Assembly (NCBI GenBank): GCA_007121975.1
Contig: SKJO01000179.1
Span: 1-9,040, forward strand
Origin: Nitriliruptoraceae bacterium
GTDB taxonomy: Bacteria; Actinomycetota; Nitriliruptoria; Nitriliruptorales; Nitriliruptoraceae
Direction: 5' to 3'
DNA length: 9,040 bases
Shown here: in pieces, positions 1 through 6,163 of the stretch
Numbering within the stretch: the first letter of the stretch is position 1
Layout of the letters: the number at the start of each line of letters is the position of its first letter
Notes under the pieces: model-generated
The model's input: the letters and a program-made list of their open reading frames with translations, nothing else
The model's database searches: none
What the model was told of the DNA's origin: nothing
Made by a program: the position numbers and the translations under genes

Positions 1-664
1 AGCGGATCAGACCGAGCCGGAAGCCCCGGGCCACCGCACCGGTGCGGTCCGGCGTGTCGAGCTTGACCAGCAGGTTCTGCACGTGGGTCTTGACCGTGCG
101 CGGCGACAGTTCGAGCCGGGAGCCGACCTGCTGGTTGGTCAGCCCCTCGGCCAGCAACTGCAGGACCTCGAGCTCACGCGGGGTCAGCTGGGTCACACCC
201 CGGTCGCGGGGCTCCTCGCGCCACACGCCCGAGAGCTGCTCGGCGATGCTCGGCGAGATCACGCGCTCACCGGCGGCGGTGCGCTGGGCGGCGGCACGCA
301 GCTCGTCGGCCGGGGCGCTGGTCAGCAGGAAGCTGTCGACCCCGGCGATGACCGCCTCGCGCAGCTCGATGACGGTGGCCGCATCGGCCACCACCAGGAC
401 GCGCAGCCGCTCGTGCCGCGCCTTGGCCTGGGCGGCCGCATGGAAGGTCCGGGGGTCGTCGTCACGCAGCCCGAGGACCAGCACGTCGGGCCGTGTGCCC
501 GCCACCCGTTCGAGCGTCTCGTCGATCGAGCCCTCGCCGACGACTTCGACGTGGGCGAGCAGGGTCGCCAGGCCCACCCGAACCAGGGGGCGATCGTCAC
601 AGATCAGGATCCGTGGGCGTTGGTTGTTGCCACCGTTGACAGCGGGGTCGCGGGGTGCGGGCAC
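1..664 (-). CDS. NarL/FixJ-family response regulator with a degenerate receiver (3' end outside window)
   Basis: Predicted DNA-binding transcription regulator: an N-terminal receiver domain (about residues 17-135) and a C-terminal LuxR-type helix-turn-helix (about 159-221, beginning LTPRELEVLQLLAEGLTNQQ, recognition part SPRTVKTHV). The reading frame is open past the window edge, so the last residues are missing. I chose the GTG at 664-662 because a GGAGG lies 4 nt before it and the receiver starts soon after (ILICDD, residues 19-24). The metal-binding acidic pair D23/D24 is present. The usual phosphorylated Asp is Gly65 (in PDVLVLGLR), the switch Thr/Ser is Ala93 (in VLVVADA), and the conserved Lys is Thr115 (in SFLLTSA). 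By family knowledge it should therefore not be switched by normal phosphorylation; it may be constitutive, ligand-driven or protein-controlled. No histidine kinase is visible nearby. It lies 133 nt downstream of greA on the same strand. Confidence 0.85.
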   Translation of the reverse strand, partial: MPAPRDPAVNGGNNQRPRILICDDRPLVRVGLATLLAHVEVVGEGSIDETLERVAGTRPDVLVLGLRDDDPRTFHAAAQAKARHERLRVLVVADAATVIELREAVIAGVDSFLLTSAPADELRAAAQRTAAGERVISPSIAEQLSGVWREEPRDRGVTQLTPRELEVLQLLAEGLTNQQVGSRLELSPRTVKTHVQNLLVKLDTPDRTGAVARGFRLGLIR

Positions 665-797
665 CGTGCCTCCAGCGTCGTCGACGAACCCGGCGCGCGA
701 TTCCGGCGGCGGGTGTGATGCTGCTGGCCACGGTACCGACCGGGACGGGGTTGTCCGACGCGCGACCCGTACGGACGCCCGTGCTCCGTGCGTGAGC

Positions 798-1265
798 TCA
801 GGCCGGCAGGATGCGCACGATACGTACCTCGATCTCGGCCCCGGCCGGGGTCCGGTAGTGGACCGTGTCGCCGACCCGGGTGCCGTTGACCGCCTCGCCC
901 ATCGGCGAGGCACTCGACAGGATCTCGTGCTCGTCGTGCTCGTCCTCGCGGCTCCCGAGCAGGTAGGTCTCCTCGTCGCCCTCGATGTCGAGGGTGACCA
1001 CCAGCCCCGGGCGCACGACGTCGCCGTCGACCGGTGCCTCGCCGACCCGGGCGTCGCGGAGCAGCGCTTCGAGCTGCCGGATCCGCGACTCCATCTTGCC
1101 CTGCTCGTCCTTGGCCGCGTGGTACTCGGCGTTCTCGCGCAGGTCCCCGTGGGCCCGGGCTTCCTCGATGATCGCCGCCATGCGGGTGCGTCCATCGGTC
1201 CGCAGCGTGTCGAGCTCTGCCGTCAGCCGATCGTAAGCCTCCTGGCTCAACCACGTCTCGGGCAT
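798..1265 (-). CDS. greA: Transcription elongation factor GreA
   Basis: GreA enters the RNA polymerase secondary channel and stimulates cleavage of backtracked transcripts. The 155-residue product has the usual GreA length and both domains: an N-terminal coiled-coil (about 1-75) and an FKBP-like C-terminal domain (about 80-155, with PMGEAVNGTRVGDTV). The coiled-coil tip reads GDLRENAEYHAAKDEQ, placing Asp41 and Glu44 at the same numbers as the catalytic acidic residues of E. coli GreA. The start is the ATG at 1265-1263, preceded by AGGGAG about 9 nt upstream. An in-frame extension to 1346 is possible but adds Arg-rich sequence foreign to the family. The gene is divergent from the prenyltransferase gene and upstream of the response regulator gene. 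The 3' flank (665-797) holds no gene or clear terminator. Confidence 0.96.
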   Translation of the reverse strand: MPETWLSQEAYDRLTAELDTLRTDGRTRMAAIIEEARAHGDLRENAEYHAAKDEQGKMESRIRQLEALLRDARVGEAPVDGDVVRPGLVVTLDIEGDEETYLLGSREDEHDEHEILSSASPMGEAVNGTRVGDTVHYRTPAGAEIEVRIVRILPA

Positions 1266-1301
1266 CGGGGTGCACTCCCTGGTCCGGCGATCATTACGAA
1301 A

Positions 1302-1325
1302 CGCCCGGACGGAGATGCCCGGGCG
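1302..1325 (-). promoter_or_regulatory. Hairpin in the greA leader
   Basis: A perfect 7-bp inverted repeat (CGCCCGG / CCGGGCG) with a 10-nt loop lies at the predicted 5' end of the greA transcript. On the minus strand it is followed directly by TTTCG, a very short T run. It could be an attenuator or a stabilising 5' structure. The E. coli greA leader is known to contain a terminator-like element, but homology is not implied here. Confidence 0.35.
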
Positions 1326-1332
1326 CATGCGC

Positions 1333-1361
1333 AGGGTACCAGGCACCCGTCAGGCGACGAA
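1333..1361 (-). promoter_or_regulatory. Candidate greA promoter
   Basis: Read on the minus strand, TTCGTC (1361-1356) is followed by a 17-nt spacer and TACCCT (1338-1333). The -10 fits the actinobacterial TANNNT pattern; the -35 matches TTGACA only weakly. Transcription would begin near 1326, giving a leader of about 60 nt before the greA ATG. Confidence 0.4.
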
Positions 1362-1362
1362 C

Positions 1363-1375
1363 TAGCATCAGACCG
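1363..1375 (+). promoter_or_regulatory. -10 element for a leaderless prenyltransferase transcript
   Basis: TAGCAT (1363-1368) fits TANNNT and ends 6 nt before the GTG start at 1375, which is where transcription would be expected to begin. No Shine-Dalgarno sequence precedes this GTG. Leaderless mRNAs starting with GTG or ATG are common in Actinomycetota. A good -35 is not visible. Confidence 0.5.
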
Positions 1376-2154
1376 TGGCCACCTCCGATCTTCTCTACCG
1401 CCTCTACGAGCGCCGACTGTCGGCCGAGCTCGCTGGTGGCCCCCTGCCCCGGCACGTCGGGGTGATCCTCGACGGCAACCGGCGCTTCGCGCGGGAGCGG
1501 GGACTGGTCAGCCCCGCGGAGGGGCACGCGGCCGGCGCCCGGCACATCGACACGTTCCTCGGCTGGTGCCTCGAACTCGACATCCCCTACGTCACGCTGT
1601 GGCTGCTGTCGACCGACAACCTCACCCGGGACGACGCCGAGGTGGCGGCGCTGCTGGGCATCATCGAGGAGACCGTGCGCCGCATCGGGTGCACGGAGGG
1701 TGCCCGGAGCCAGGGGCTGCGGGTCACCGCGGTCGGTGCGCTCGACCTGCTACCCGAGGACGTGCGCCGGACCCTGGCCGAGGCCGAGCGCGCGACCGCC
1801 GAGCACGACCGGCTGCGGGTGCAGGTCGCGGTCGGGTACGGCGGACGCCAGGAGATCACCGACGCGCTGCGCAGCCTGCTGCTCGAGCAGGCCGGGCAGG
1901 GCCACAGCCTCGAGCAGGTCGCCGCCTCACTTCGGCCCGAGGACATCGGTGACCACCTGTACACCACCGGGCTGCCCGACCCCGACCTGATCATCCGCAC
2001 CTCGGGCGAACTGCGCCTGTCGGGGTTCCTGCTGTGGCAGTCCGCCCACAGCGAGTACTACTTCTGCGACGCCTACTGGCCGGACTTCCGGCGGGTCGAC
2101 TTCCTGCGTGCGCTGCGCGACTACCAGCGACGGCAGCGCCGCTTCGGACGGTGA
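1375..2154 (+). CDS. uppS: cis-Prenyltransferase (isoprenyl diphosphate synthase, Rv1086-like)
   Basis: Condenses isopentenyl diphosphate in cis geometry onto an allylic diphosphate, supplying polyprenyl carrier lipid for cell-wall synthesis. The 259-residue product carries the family blocks: VILDGNRRFA with catalytic Asp33, the LLSTDNL block (77-83), VAVGYGGRQEI, and the C-terminal DPDLIIRTSGELRLSGFLLW signature that binds the diphosphate. The ends LSGFLLWQSAHSE and DFLRALRDYQRR...FGR closely match what I recall of M. tuberculosis Rv1086, a short-chain Z-farnesyl diphosphate synthase. Position 77, which aligns with Ala69 of E. coli UppS, is Leu as in Rv1086; a bulky residue there favours short products. 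The product may thus be Z-farnesyl diphosphate rather than C50/C55, so the symbol is a family label. The start is supported by a -10 element just upstream; the gene is divergent from greA. Confidence 0.93.
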   Translation: MATSDLLYRLYERRLSAELAGGPLPRHVGVILDGNRRFARERGLVSPAEGHAAGARHIDTFLGWCLELDIPYVTLWLLSTDNLTRDDAEVAALLGIIEETVRRIGCTEGARSQGLRVTAVGALDLLPEDVRRTLAEAERATAEHDRLRVQVAVGYGGRQEITDALRSLLLEQAGQGHSLEQVAASLRPEDIGDHLYTTGLPDPDLIIRTSGELRLSGFLLWQSAHSEYYFCDAYWPDFRRVDFLRALRDYQRRQRRFGR

Positions 2155-2335
2155 GGATCGGGCGCTGGGCGCCGCGGGCGGGGGCGGTACCACAGGTCCC
2201 GGCGGTCCGGGGCCCGGCCGGGGCGGGACTATCGGCTCGCCCGGGAAGGTCCGACCTGCCCACGCGCGACGCGCCGGCGCGCCGCATGCTGGGCGACGCA
2301 GGCCACTGACGCCAGCGCGCCGAAGAGGGGGTCCC

Positions 2336-3778
2336 GTGCACCGCCGCCAACGTCCGGGTGCGCCACCGGCCTTCTCGCCGGTGCTCCTGGCCGTGCTCGG
2401 TGGGGTGCTGCTCGCGCTGCTGGTGCTGGTGCTCGGGTCGGGGACCGCGCTGGCGTCCCCCGTTGCGGGGGCCGACGACGAGGTCGCGGCCACCGATGGC
2501 GAGGTCGCGGGCACCGATGGCGAGGTCGCGGGCACCGATGGCGAGGTGGTGCTCGACTACTTCTACGGCGAGGGCTGCCCGTTCTGTGTGCTGCAGGACG
2601 AGTACCTCGACGACCTCGCCGACCGGTACCCCGAGCTCACCATCCGCCGCTTCGAGGTCTGGGGTGACGCCGACAACCAACGGATCATGACCGAAACGTT
2701 GGGTGCCCGCGGCGTGGAACCCACCGGGGTGCCGGCGACCGTGCTCGGCGAGCGGGTGTGGGTCGGGTTCAACGACCAGATCGCCGGGCAGATCGACCGC
2801 GCGGTCGCGGCCGCCCTCGACGATCCCGACGCGACCGACCCGGCGAGCCCCGCCGAGGAGTCGGGCAGCGTGATCGACCTGCCGCTGATCGGCGAGGTCG
2901 ACCTCTCCGCCCAGCCGCTGCTGGCCGCCACCGCCCTGATCGCGCTGGTCGACGGCTTCAACCCGTGCTCGCTGTGGGTGCTGACCGTGCTGCTGGCGAT
3001 GGTGCTCAACGTCGGCGCGAGCCGGGGGCGGATCTTCGCGGTGGGGCTGACCTTCCTGTTCGTCACCGCCAGCATCTACGGGGTGTTCATCGCCGGGCTG
3101 TTCTCGATCTTCGGGGTGGTGGGCATCGTCACCGGCGTCGCCGTGGGGGTGGGCCTGCTCGCGGTCGCGTTCGGGGCGATCAACGTCAAGGACTACCTGC
3201 GCTACAAGCAGGGCGTGTCGTTGACGATCCCGGACCGCTACAAGCCGCGCATCTACCGCAAGGGCCGGGCGGTGCGCGACCCCAACCGCTCGCTGGCGGC
3301 CGTGCTCGGGCTGACCGTGGCGATGGCCGCCGGCGTGGCGATCGTCGAGCTGCCCTGCACCGCCGGGTTCCCGGTGATCTGGACCGGGCTGGTCACCACC
3401 CAGGGCGTGTCCGGCGCCGAGTTCGCCGCCCTGCTCGGCCTGTATCTGCTGGTCTACCTGCTGCTGGAGCTCGGGGTGTTCGCCTTGGCCGTATTCACCT
3501 TGCAGCTCGGCAGCTTCCAGGAACGCCAGGGCCGGATCCTCAAGCTGGTCGGTGGCGTGGTCATGATCACCCTGGGGGCCGTGCTGATCATCGATCCCGA
3601 CGTGATGGACAGCTTCGCGGGCTCCACCGCCGTGGTGCTCGGCTCGGTGGGGCTGGCGGTGCTGCTGCTCGTCGTGCACCGCCGAGTGCTGCCTCGGCTG
3701 GGGATCCACATCGGTGATGAGCAACTCCTCGCCGAGCGGGCCCGCGAGCACGCCCGGCATCCCACCGAGGTGTCCTGA
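2336..3778 (+). CDS. Secreted thioredoxin-like domain fused to DsbD/CcdA-type membrane thiol transporter
   Basis: Probable envelope thiol-disulfide exchange protein of 480 residues. Order: signal peptide (Arg-rich start, hydrophobic 15-37, cleavage site A38-L39-A40), a short acidic linker of three 7-residue repeats (49-69), a thioredoxin/glutaredoxin-like domain (about 71-170) with active site C81-P-F-C84 in FYGEGCPFC and a TGVPATV segment resembling the cis-Pro loop, then about seven membrane segments (195-222, 233-255, 256-283, 320-347, 363-390, 400-420, 429-450). Cys211 (FNPCSLW) and Cys341 (ELPCTAGF) sit in the first and fourth membrane segments, as the paired cysteines of CcdA/DsbD do. 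I infer that electrons pass from the cytoplasm through the membrane pair to the exported CPFC site. I chose GTG at 2336 because AGAGGGGG lies 4 nt upstream and it directly yields a signal peptide; the frame is open further upstream into uppS. The downstream partner substrate is unknown. Confidence 0.85.
   Translation: MHRRQRPGAPPAFSPVLLAVLGGVLLALLVLVLGSGTALASPVAGADDEVAATDGEVAGTDGEVAGTDGEVVLDYFYGEGCPFCVLQDEYLDDLADRYPELTIRRFEVWGDADNQRIMTETLGARGVEPTGVPATVLGERVWVGFNDQIAGQIDRAVAAALDDPDATDPASPAEESGSVIDLPLIGEVDLSAQPLLAATALIALVDGFNPCSLWVLTVLLAMVLNVGASRGRIFAVGLTFLFVTASIYGVFIAGLFSIFGVVGIVTGVAVGVGLLAVAFGAINVKDYLRYKQGVSLTIPDRYKPRIYRKGRAVRDPNRSLAAVLGLTVAMAAGVAIVELPCTAGFPVIWTGLVTTQGVSGAEFAALLGLYLLVYLLLELGVFALAVFTLQLGSFQERQGRILKLVGGVVMITLGAVLIIDPDVMDSFAGSTAVVLGSVGLAVLLLVVHRRVLPRLGIHIGDEQLLAERAREHARHPTEVS
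2480..2547 (+). repeat. In-frame 21-nt tandem repeat (three copies plus partial)
   Basis: Units at 2480-2500, 2501-2521 and 2522-2542, followed by 5 bases of a fourth. Units 2 and 3 are identical; unit 1 differs at one base. They encode EVAATDG, EVAGTDG, EVAGTDG between the signal peptide and the thioredoxin-like domain of the Trx-CcdA protein. The near-identity suggests recent slippage, and any change by one unit keeps the frame. Confidence 0.95.
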
Positions 3779-3821
3779 TCCTCGGGCGACGGCGGTTCCC
3801 GGGTTGTAGCACCCGCCCGCG

Positions 3822-3845
3822 GTAGGGTCGCTGCGACCCTGCTAC
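3822..3845 (+). terminator. Hairpin downstream of the Trx-CcdA gene
   Basis: Six perfect base pairs (GGGTCG 3825-3830 with CGACCC 3834-3839) close a 3-nt loop; GTA (3822-3824) and TAC (3843-3845) extend the stem across a 3-nt bulge. It begins 44 nt after the stop codon. There is no T-tract, as is common for actinobacterial terminators. It could instead be a leader structure of phoH2. Confidence 0.4.
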
Positions 3846-3870
3846 GCCGTCGAACCCGAGGTCAGCTCCG

Positions 3871-4062
3871 GTGCATGAACGACCCGCTGAGCCCCTGACC
3901 GTCCGCGCGTCGTTCGGCGCGCCGCCTCCGCCTCTGCCGGCCCCGGCGCCGTGGGTCCCTGGCCCCCGGCTGGTTGCGGTGGCCCAGCCCGCTCGCCGCC
4001 GATCCACCGGCGGTCGGCTGACGGCCACGCCGCGCAGTGCACCGGTTTGGAGGTGCCGATGA
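3871..4062 (+). CDS. Questionable small ORF overlapping the phoH2 start
   Basis: A GTG-started frame of 63 residues whose TGA overlaps the ATG of phoH2 in an ATGA. In mycobacteria a small gene, phoAT, lies just upstream of phoH2 and has been described as its antitoxin, so position and coupling are suggestive. Against it: the predicted protein is Pro/Ala/Arg-rich with no recognisable fold, I count about three quarters G/C at third codon positions, lower than the real genes here appear, and the nearest SD-like GAGG is about 11 nt from the GTG. I cannot claim homology to PhoAT. It may be only part of a 280-nt leader. Confidence 0.2.
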   Translation: MHERPAEPLTVRASFGAPPPPLPAPAPWVPGPRLVAVAQPARRRSTGGRLTATPRSAPVWRCR

Positions 4063-5411
4063 CCCCGCCCCACACCGCCGGCGTGACCGGCACCCACCGT
4101 GCTTCGAGAGTCGACGCCGGCCCGGCCCTGCGCACCTACGTCCTCGACACCTCGGTGCTGCTGGCCGACCCGACGGCCCTGACCCGGTTCGACGAGCATG
4201 CCGTGGTGCTGCCGATCGTGGTGCTGCTCGAACTCGAGGACAAGCGCCACCATCCGGAGCTCGGCTGGGCGGCACGCAGCACGCTGCGCACCCTCGAGCA
4301 GTTGCGCGAGAGCCACGGCGTGCTGACCGAGCCGATCCCGGTCAACGACGCCGGGGGCACGGTGCGTGTGGAGCTCAACCACCAGGACACCGCCGCGCTG
4401 CCCGAGGCCCTGCGCGGCGGCGCCAACGACGACCGCATCCTCGCGGTCGCCCGCAACCTCGCCGACGATGGTGCGGCGGTGACGCTGGTCACCAAGGACC
4501 TGCCCCTACGCCTGCGGGCCTCGATCGCGGGGTTGGCCGCCGAGGAGTACCGCAACGAGCAGCTGCCCAGTGAGCCGTGGTCTGGGATCGTGCGTCTCGA
4601 GCTACCCGGCGAGCACCTCGAGTTGCTCTACCGCGAGGGCGGGATCGACCGTGAAGCGCTGCCGGAGGACGTGCCCGTCAATGCCGGGCTGATCCTGACC
4701 TCGGGACCGACCTCGGCGCTCGCTCGGCTGCATGCCGACGGGCTGGTCCGGCCGCTGGGGACCGAGTCGGTGCTCGGACTGACGGGGCGCTCGGCCGCCC
4801 AGCGCCTGGCCATCGACCTCCTCGGCGACCCGCAGGTCGGCATCGTCAGCCTCGGCGGCAACGCCGGCACCGGCAAGTCCGTGCTGGCCCTGGCCGCCGG
4901 GCTCGACGCGGTGGTCCGGCGTGGCACCCACCGTCGGGTGATCGTGTTCCGGCCGCTGTTCGCCGTCGGGGGACAGGATCTGGGCTACCTGCCCGGCACC
5001 GAGGCCGAGAAGATGGCACCGTGGGCAGCGGCGGTCACCGACGCGCTCGAGGCGGTCTGTGACCCGGACCTGGTGCGCAGCGTGCGCTCCCGTGGCCTGC
5101 TCGAGGTTCTGCCCCTGACCTACATCCGGGGCCGGAGCCTGACCGACACCTACGTGATCATCGACGAGGCGCAGAACCTCGAGCGGGGCGTGCTGTTGAC
5201 CGCGCTCAGCCGCCTCGGACAGGGCAGCCGGGCCGTGCTGACCCACGACATCGCCCAGCGGGACAACCTCAGAGTCGGGCGCTACGACGGCATCGCGAGC
5301 GTGATCGCCGCACTACGCGGCCATGCGCTGTTCGGTCACCTCACCCTGACGCGTTCCGAGCGCAGCGCGGTCTCGGCGCTCATCGGCGAGGTCATCGAGG
5401 GTCGGCGATAG
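4059..5411 (+). CDS. phoH2: PhoH2: PIN-domain RNase fused to PhoH ATPase/helicase
   Basis: A 450-residue fusion protein. The N-terminal PIN domain (about 25-165) shows the metal-binding acidic residues expected of a PIN nuclease: Asp30 in YVLDTSV, Glu58 in VLLELEDKR, Asp124/Asp125 in GGANDDRIL and Asp147 in LVTKDLP. The C-terminal PhoH domain (about 235-450) has a Walker A motif, GNAGTGKS (267-274), and a Walker B, YVIIDEAQN (365-373). PhoH2 proteins of mycobacteria unwind and cleave RNA in an ATP-dependent manner; the same activity is expected here. The start is the ATG at 4059, preceded by GGAGG with a 5-nt spacer. The frame is open upstream to a GTG at 3951, but that extension looks non-coding. 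The gene follows a 280-nt leader containing a hairpin. Its place downstream of greA and the Rv1086-like gene parallels Rv1095 in M. tuberculosis. Confidence 0.94.
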   Translation: MTPPHTAGVTGTHRASRVDAGPALRTYVLDTSVLLADPTALTRFDEHAVVLPIVVLLELEDKRHHPELGWAARSTLRTLEQLRESHGVLTEPIPVNDAGGTVRVELNHQDTAALPEALRGGANDDRILAVARNLADDGAAVTLVTKDLPLRLRASIAGLAAEEYRNEQLPSEPWSGIVRLELPGEHLELLYREGGIDREALPEDVPVNAGLILTSGPTSALARLHADGLVRPLGTESVLGLTGRSAAQRLAIDLLGDPQVGIVSLGGNAGTGKSVLALAAGLDAVVRRGTHRRVIVFRPLFAVGGQDLGYLPGTEAEKMAPWAAAVTDALEAVCDPDLVRSVRSRGLLEVLPLTYIRGRSLTDTYVIIDEAQNLERGVLLTALSRLGQGSRAVLTHDIAQRDNLRVGRYDGIASVIAALRGHALFGHLTLTRSERSAVSALIGEVIEGRR

Positions 5412-5806
5412 CCGCGCCGGTCTTCCGGCGATTGGCTGCGTGCGTTCCGGGACGCGGACGTGGCTGCGTTCTGGCTACCGCCCGGTCACCCGACGCTGCC
5501 GGGGGTCGTTGCCAGCTGCGTCGAGGTGGATGCAGACGGTGGTGTGCCGACGGCCCAGGCGTTCGGTGACGAGGGGCGCGGCGGGTGCCTGCCGTCCAGG
5601 CCGTCGTGCGACCCGGCCGATGTCGACGAACCCGTCCTCGCGCGCACCGCGAGCACGCACGCCGCGCCGGCCCGGTCATCGAGCGTCACCACGGAAGCTC
5701 GCAGCGGTCCGGATGGCGAAACTTCCCGCCGTGCCTCCCGTGTCGTCTGCCACCGCCCGTGCGGTTCGTGCACAACCTGCCGTGAAGGCTTGCGGAACAC
5801 GTTGAG

Positions 5807-5820
5807 CGAATATATGTTCG
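5807..5820 (+). promoter_or_regulatory. SOS-box-like (LexA-type) palindrome
   Basis: CGAATATATGTTCG differs by one base from the actinobacterial LexA consensus CGAAC-N4-GTTCG. No gene follows: the ATG inside it reads MFET and stops, and the ATG at 5825 gives only a 25-residue frame ending at 5902. It may be an orphan operator left after gene loss, or a chance match. Confidence 0.3.
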
Positions 5821-5975
5821 AGACATGAACCGCTCCCGCATCCCCACCACCACGACCGGCCGCCCACGCCGGCCGTCGCTCGAGACGGACCCGGCCGGGT
5901 AGGTCTTCTCCGGCGACGCCGGGTCTCACGGTCCGGATGCTGATGGGGATGCGGGTGTGGCCGCCGTGCTCGAAC
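5816..5975. repeat. Imperfect inverted repeat with nested palindromes
   Basis: The left arm 5816-5846 contains GTTCGAG, 12 nt, then CCCGCATCCCCA. The right arm 5944-5975, read on the other strand, contains GTTCGAG, 13 nt, then CCCGCATCCCCA. Nineteen bases pair in two blocks. The 97-nt interior holds a perfect 12-bp palindrome (ACCCGGCCGGGT, 5889-5900) and a small hairpin of two CGGCCG copies around 5855-5875. It could be a MITE-like remnant or a structured RNA; no target-site duplication was recognised. Confidence 0.55.
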
Positions 5976-6106
5976 GACGTGTCGCCCAACACCCCCTGGC
6001 ATCCCCGCCGGCCCGCCCCACACCACCGGACCGCCCTGAGTTCATCGTCCGGGAGCGTCCCTGTGGGCGGGTGATCTGTCCCCGGCGGAGCACCAACCTA
6101 CGTCAG

Positions 6107-6140
6107 CCCACCCTGCCGGAAACACCCTCAGCAGGGTGGG
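6107..6140. terminator. Strong 10-bp hairpin, terminator-like
   Basis: CCCACCCTGC (6107-6116) and GCAGGGTGGG (6131-6140) form a perfect 10-bp stem around a 14-nt loop. No T-tract follows on either strand. It is well placed to insulate the beta-propeller gene from upstream transcription, or to act in its leader if transcription starts upstream. Confidence 0.45.
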
Positions 6141-6148
6141 TCAGCCGT

Positions 6149-6163
6149 GTGGACCAGGTCCAC
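6149..6163. promoter_or_regulatory. Perfect 15-nt palindrome, candidate operator
   Basis: GTGGACC-A-GGTCCAC has 7-bp arms around a single central base. It lies 8 nt after the strong hairpin and about 146 nt before the beta-propeller ATG. The size fits a dimeric repressor site, but no family can be assigned. Confidence 0.3.

Noticed and set aside
42..1952. A 636-codon plus-strand open frame spanning the response regulator, greA and start of uppS
   Set aside because: Its translation is Arg/Ser/Pro-rich without any fold and runs antisense to two clear genes; it is a GC-rich shadow.
2155..2335. Promoter or RNA element between uppS and the Trx-CcdA gene
   Set aside because: Only G/C-rich self-complementary patches are seen, such as GGCGC-TGG-GCGCC; no convincing -10/-35 pair or terminator could be supported.
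1991..3760. A 589-codon minus-strand open frame opposite the Trx-CcdA gene
   Set aside because: The His/Asp/Gln-rich translation is typical of antisense reading of a GC-rich membrane protein gene; the plus strand has active-site motifs.
5511..5570. A tyrosine recombinase remnant suggested by LVTERLGRRHTTVCIHLDA on the minus strand
   Set aside because: The resemblance is limited to about 18 residues, with no HxLRH box before it and no catalytic Tyr after it in the frame, so I did not call a pseudogene.
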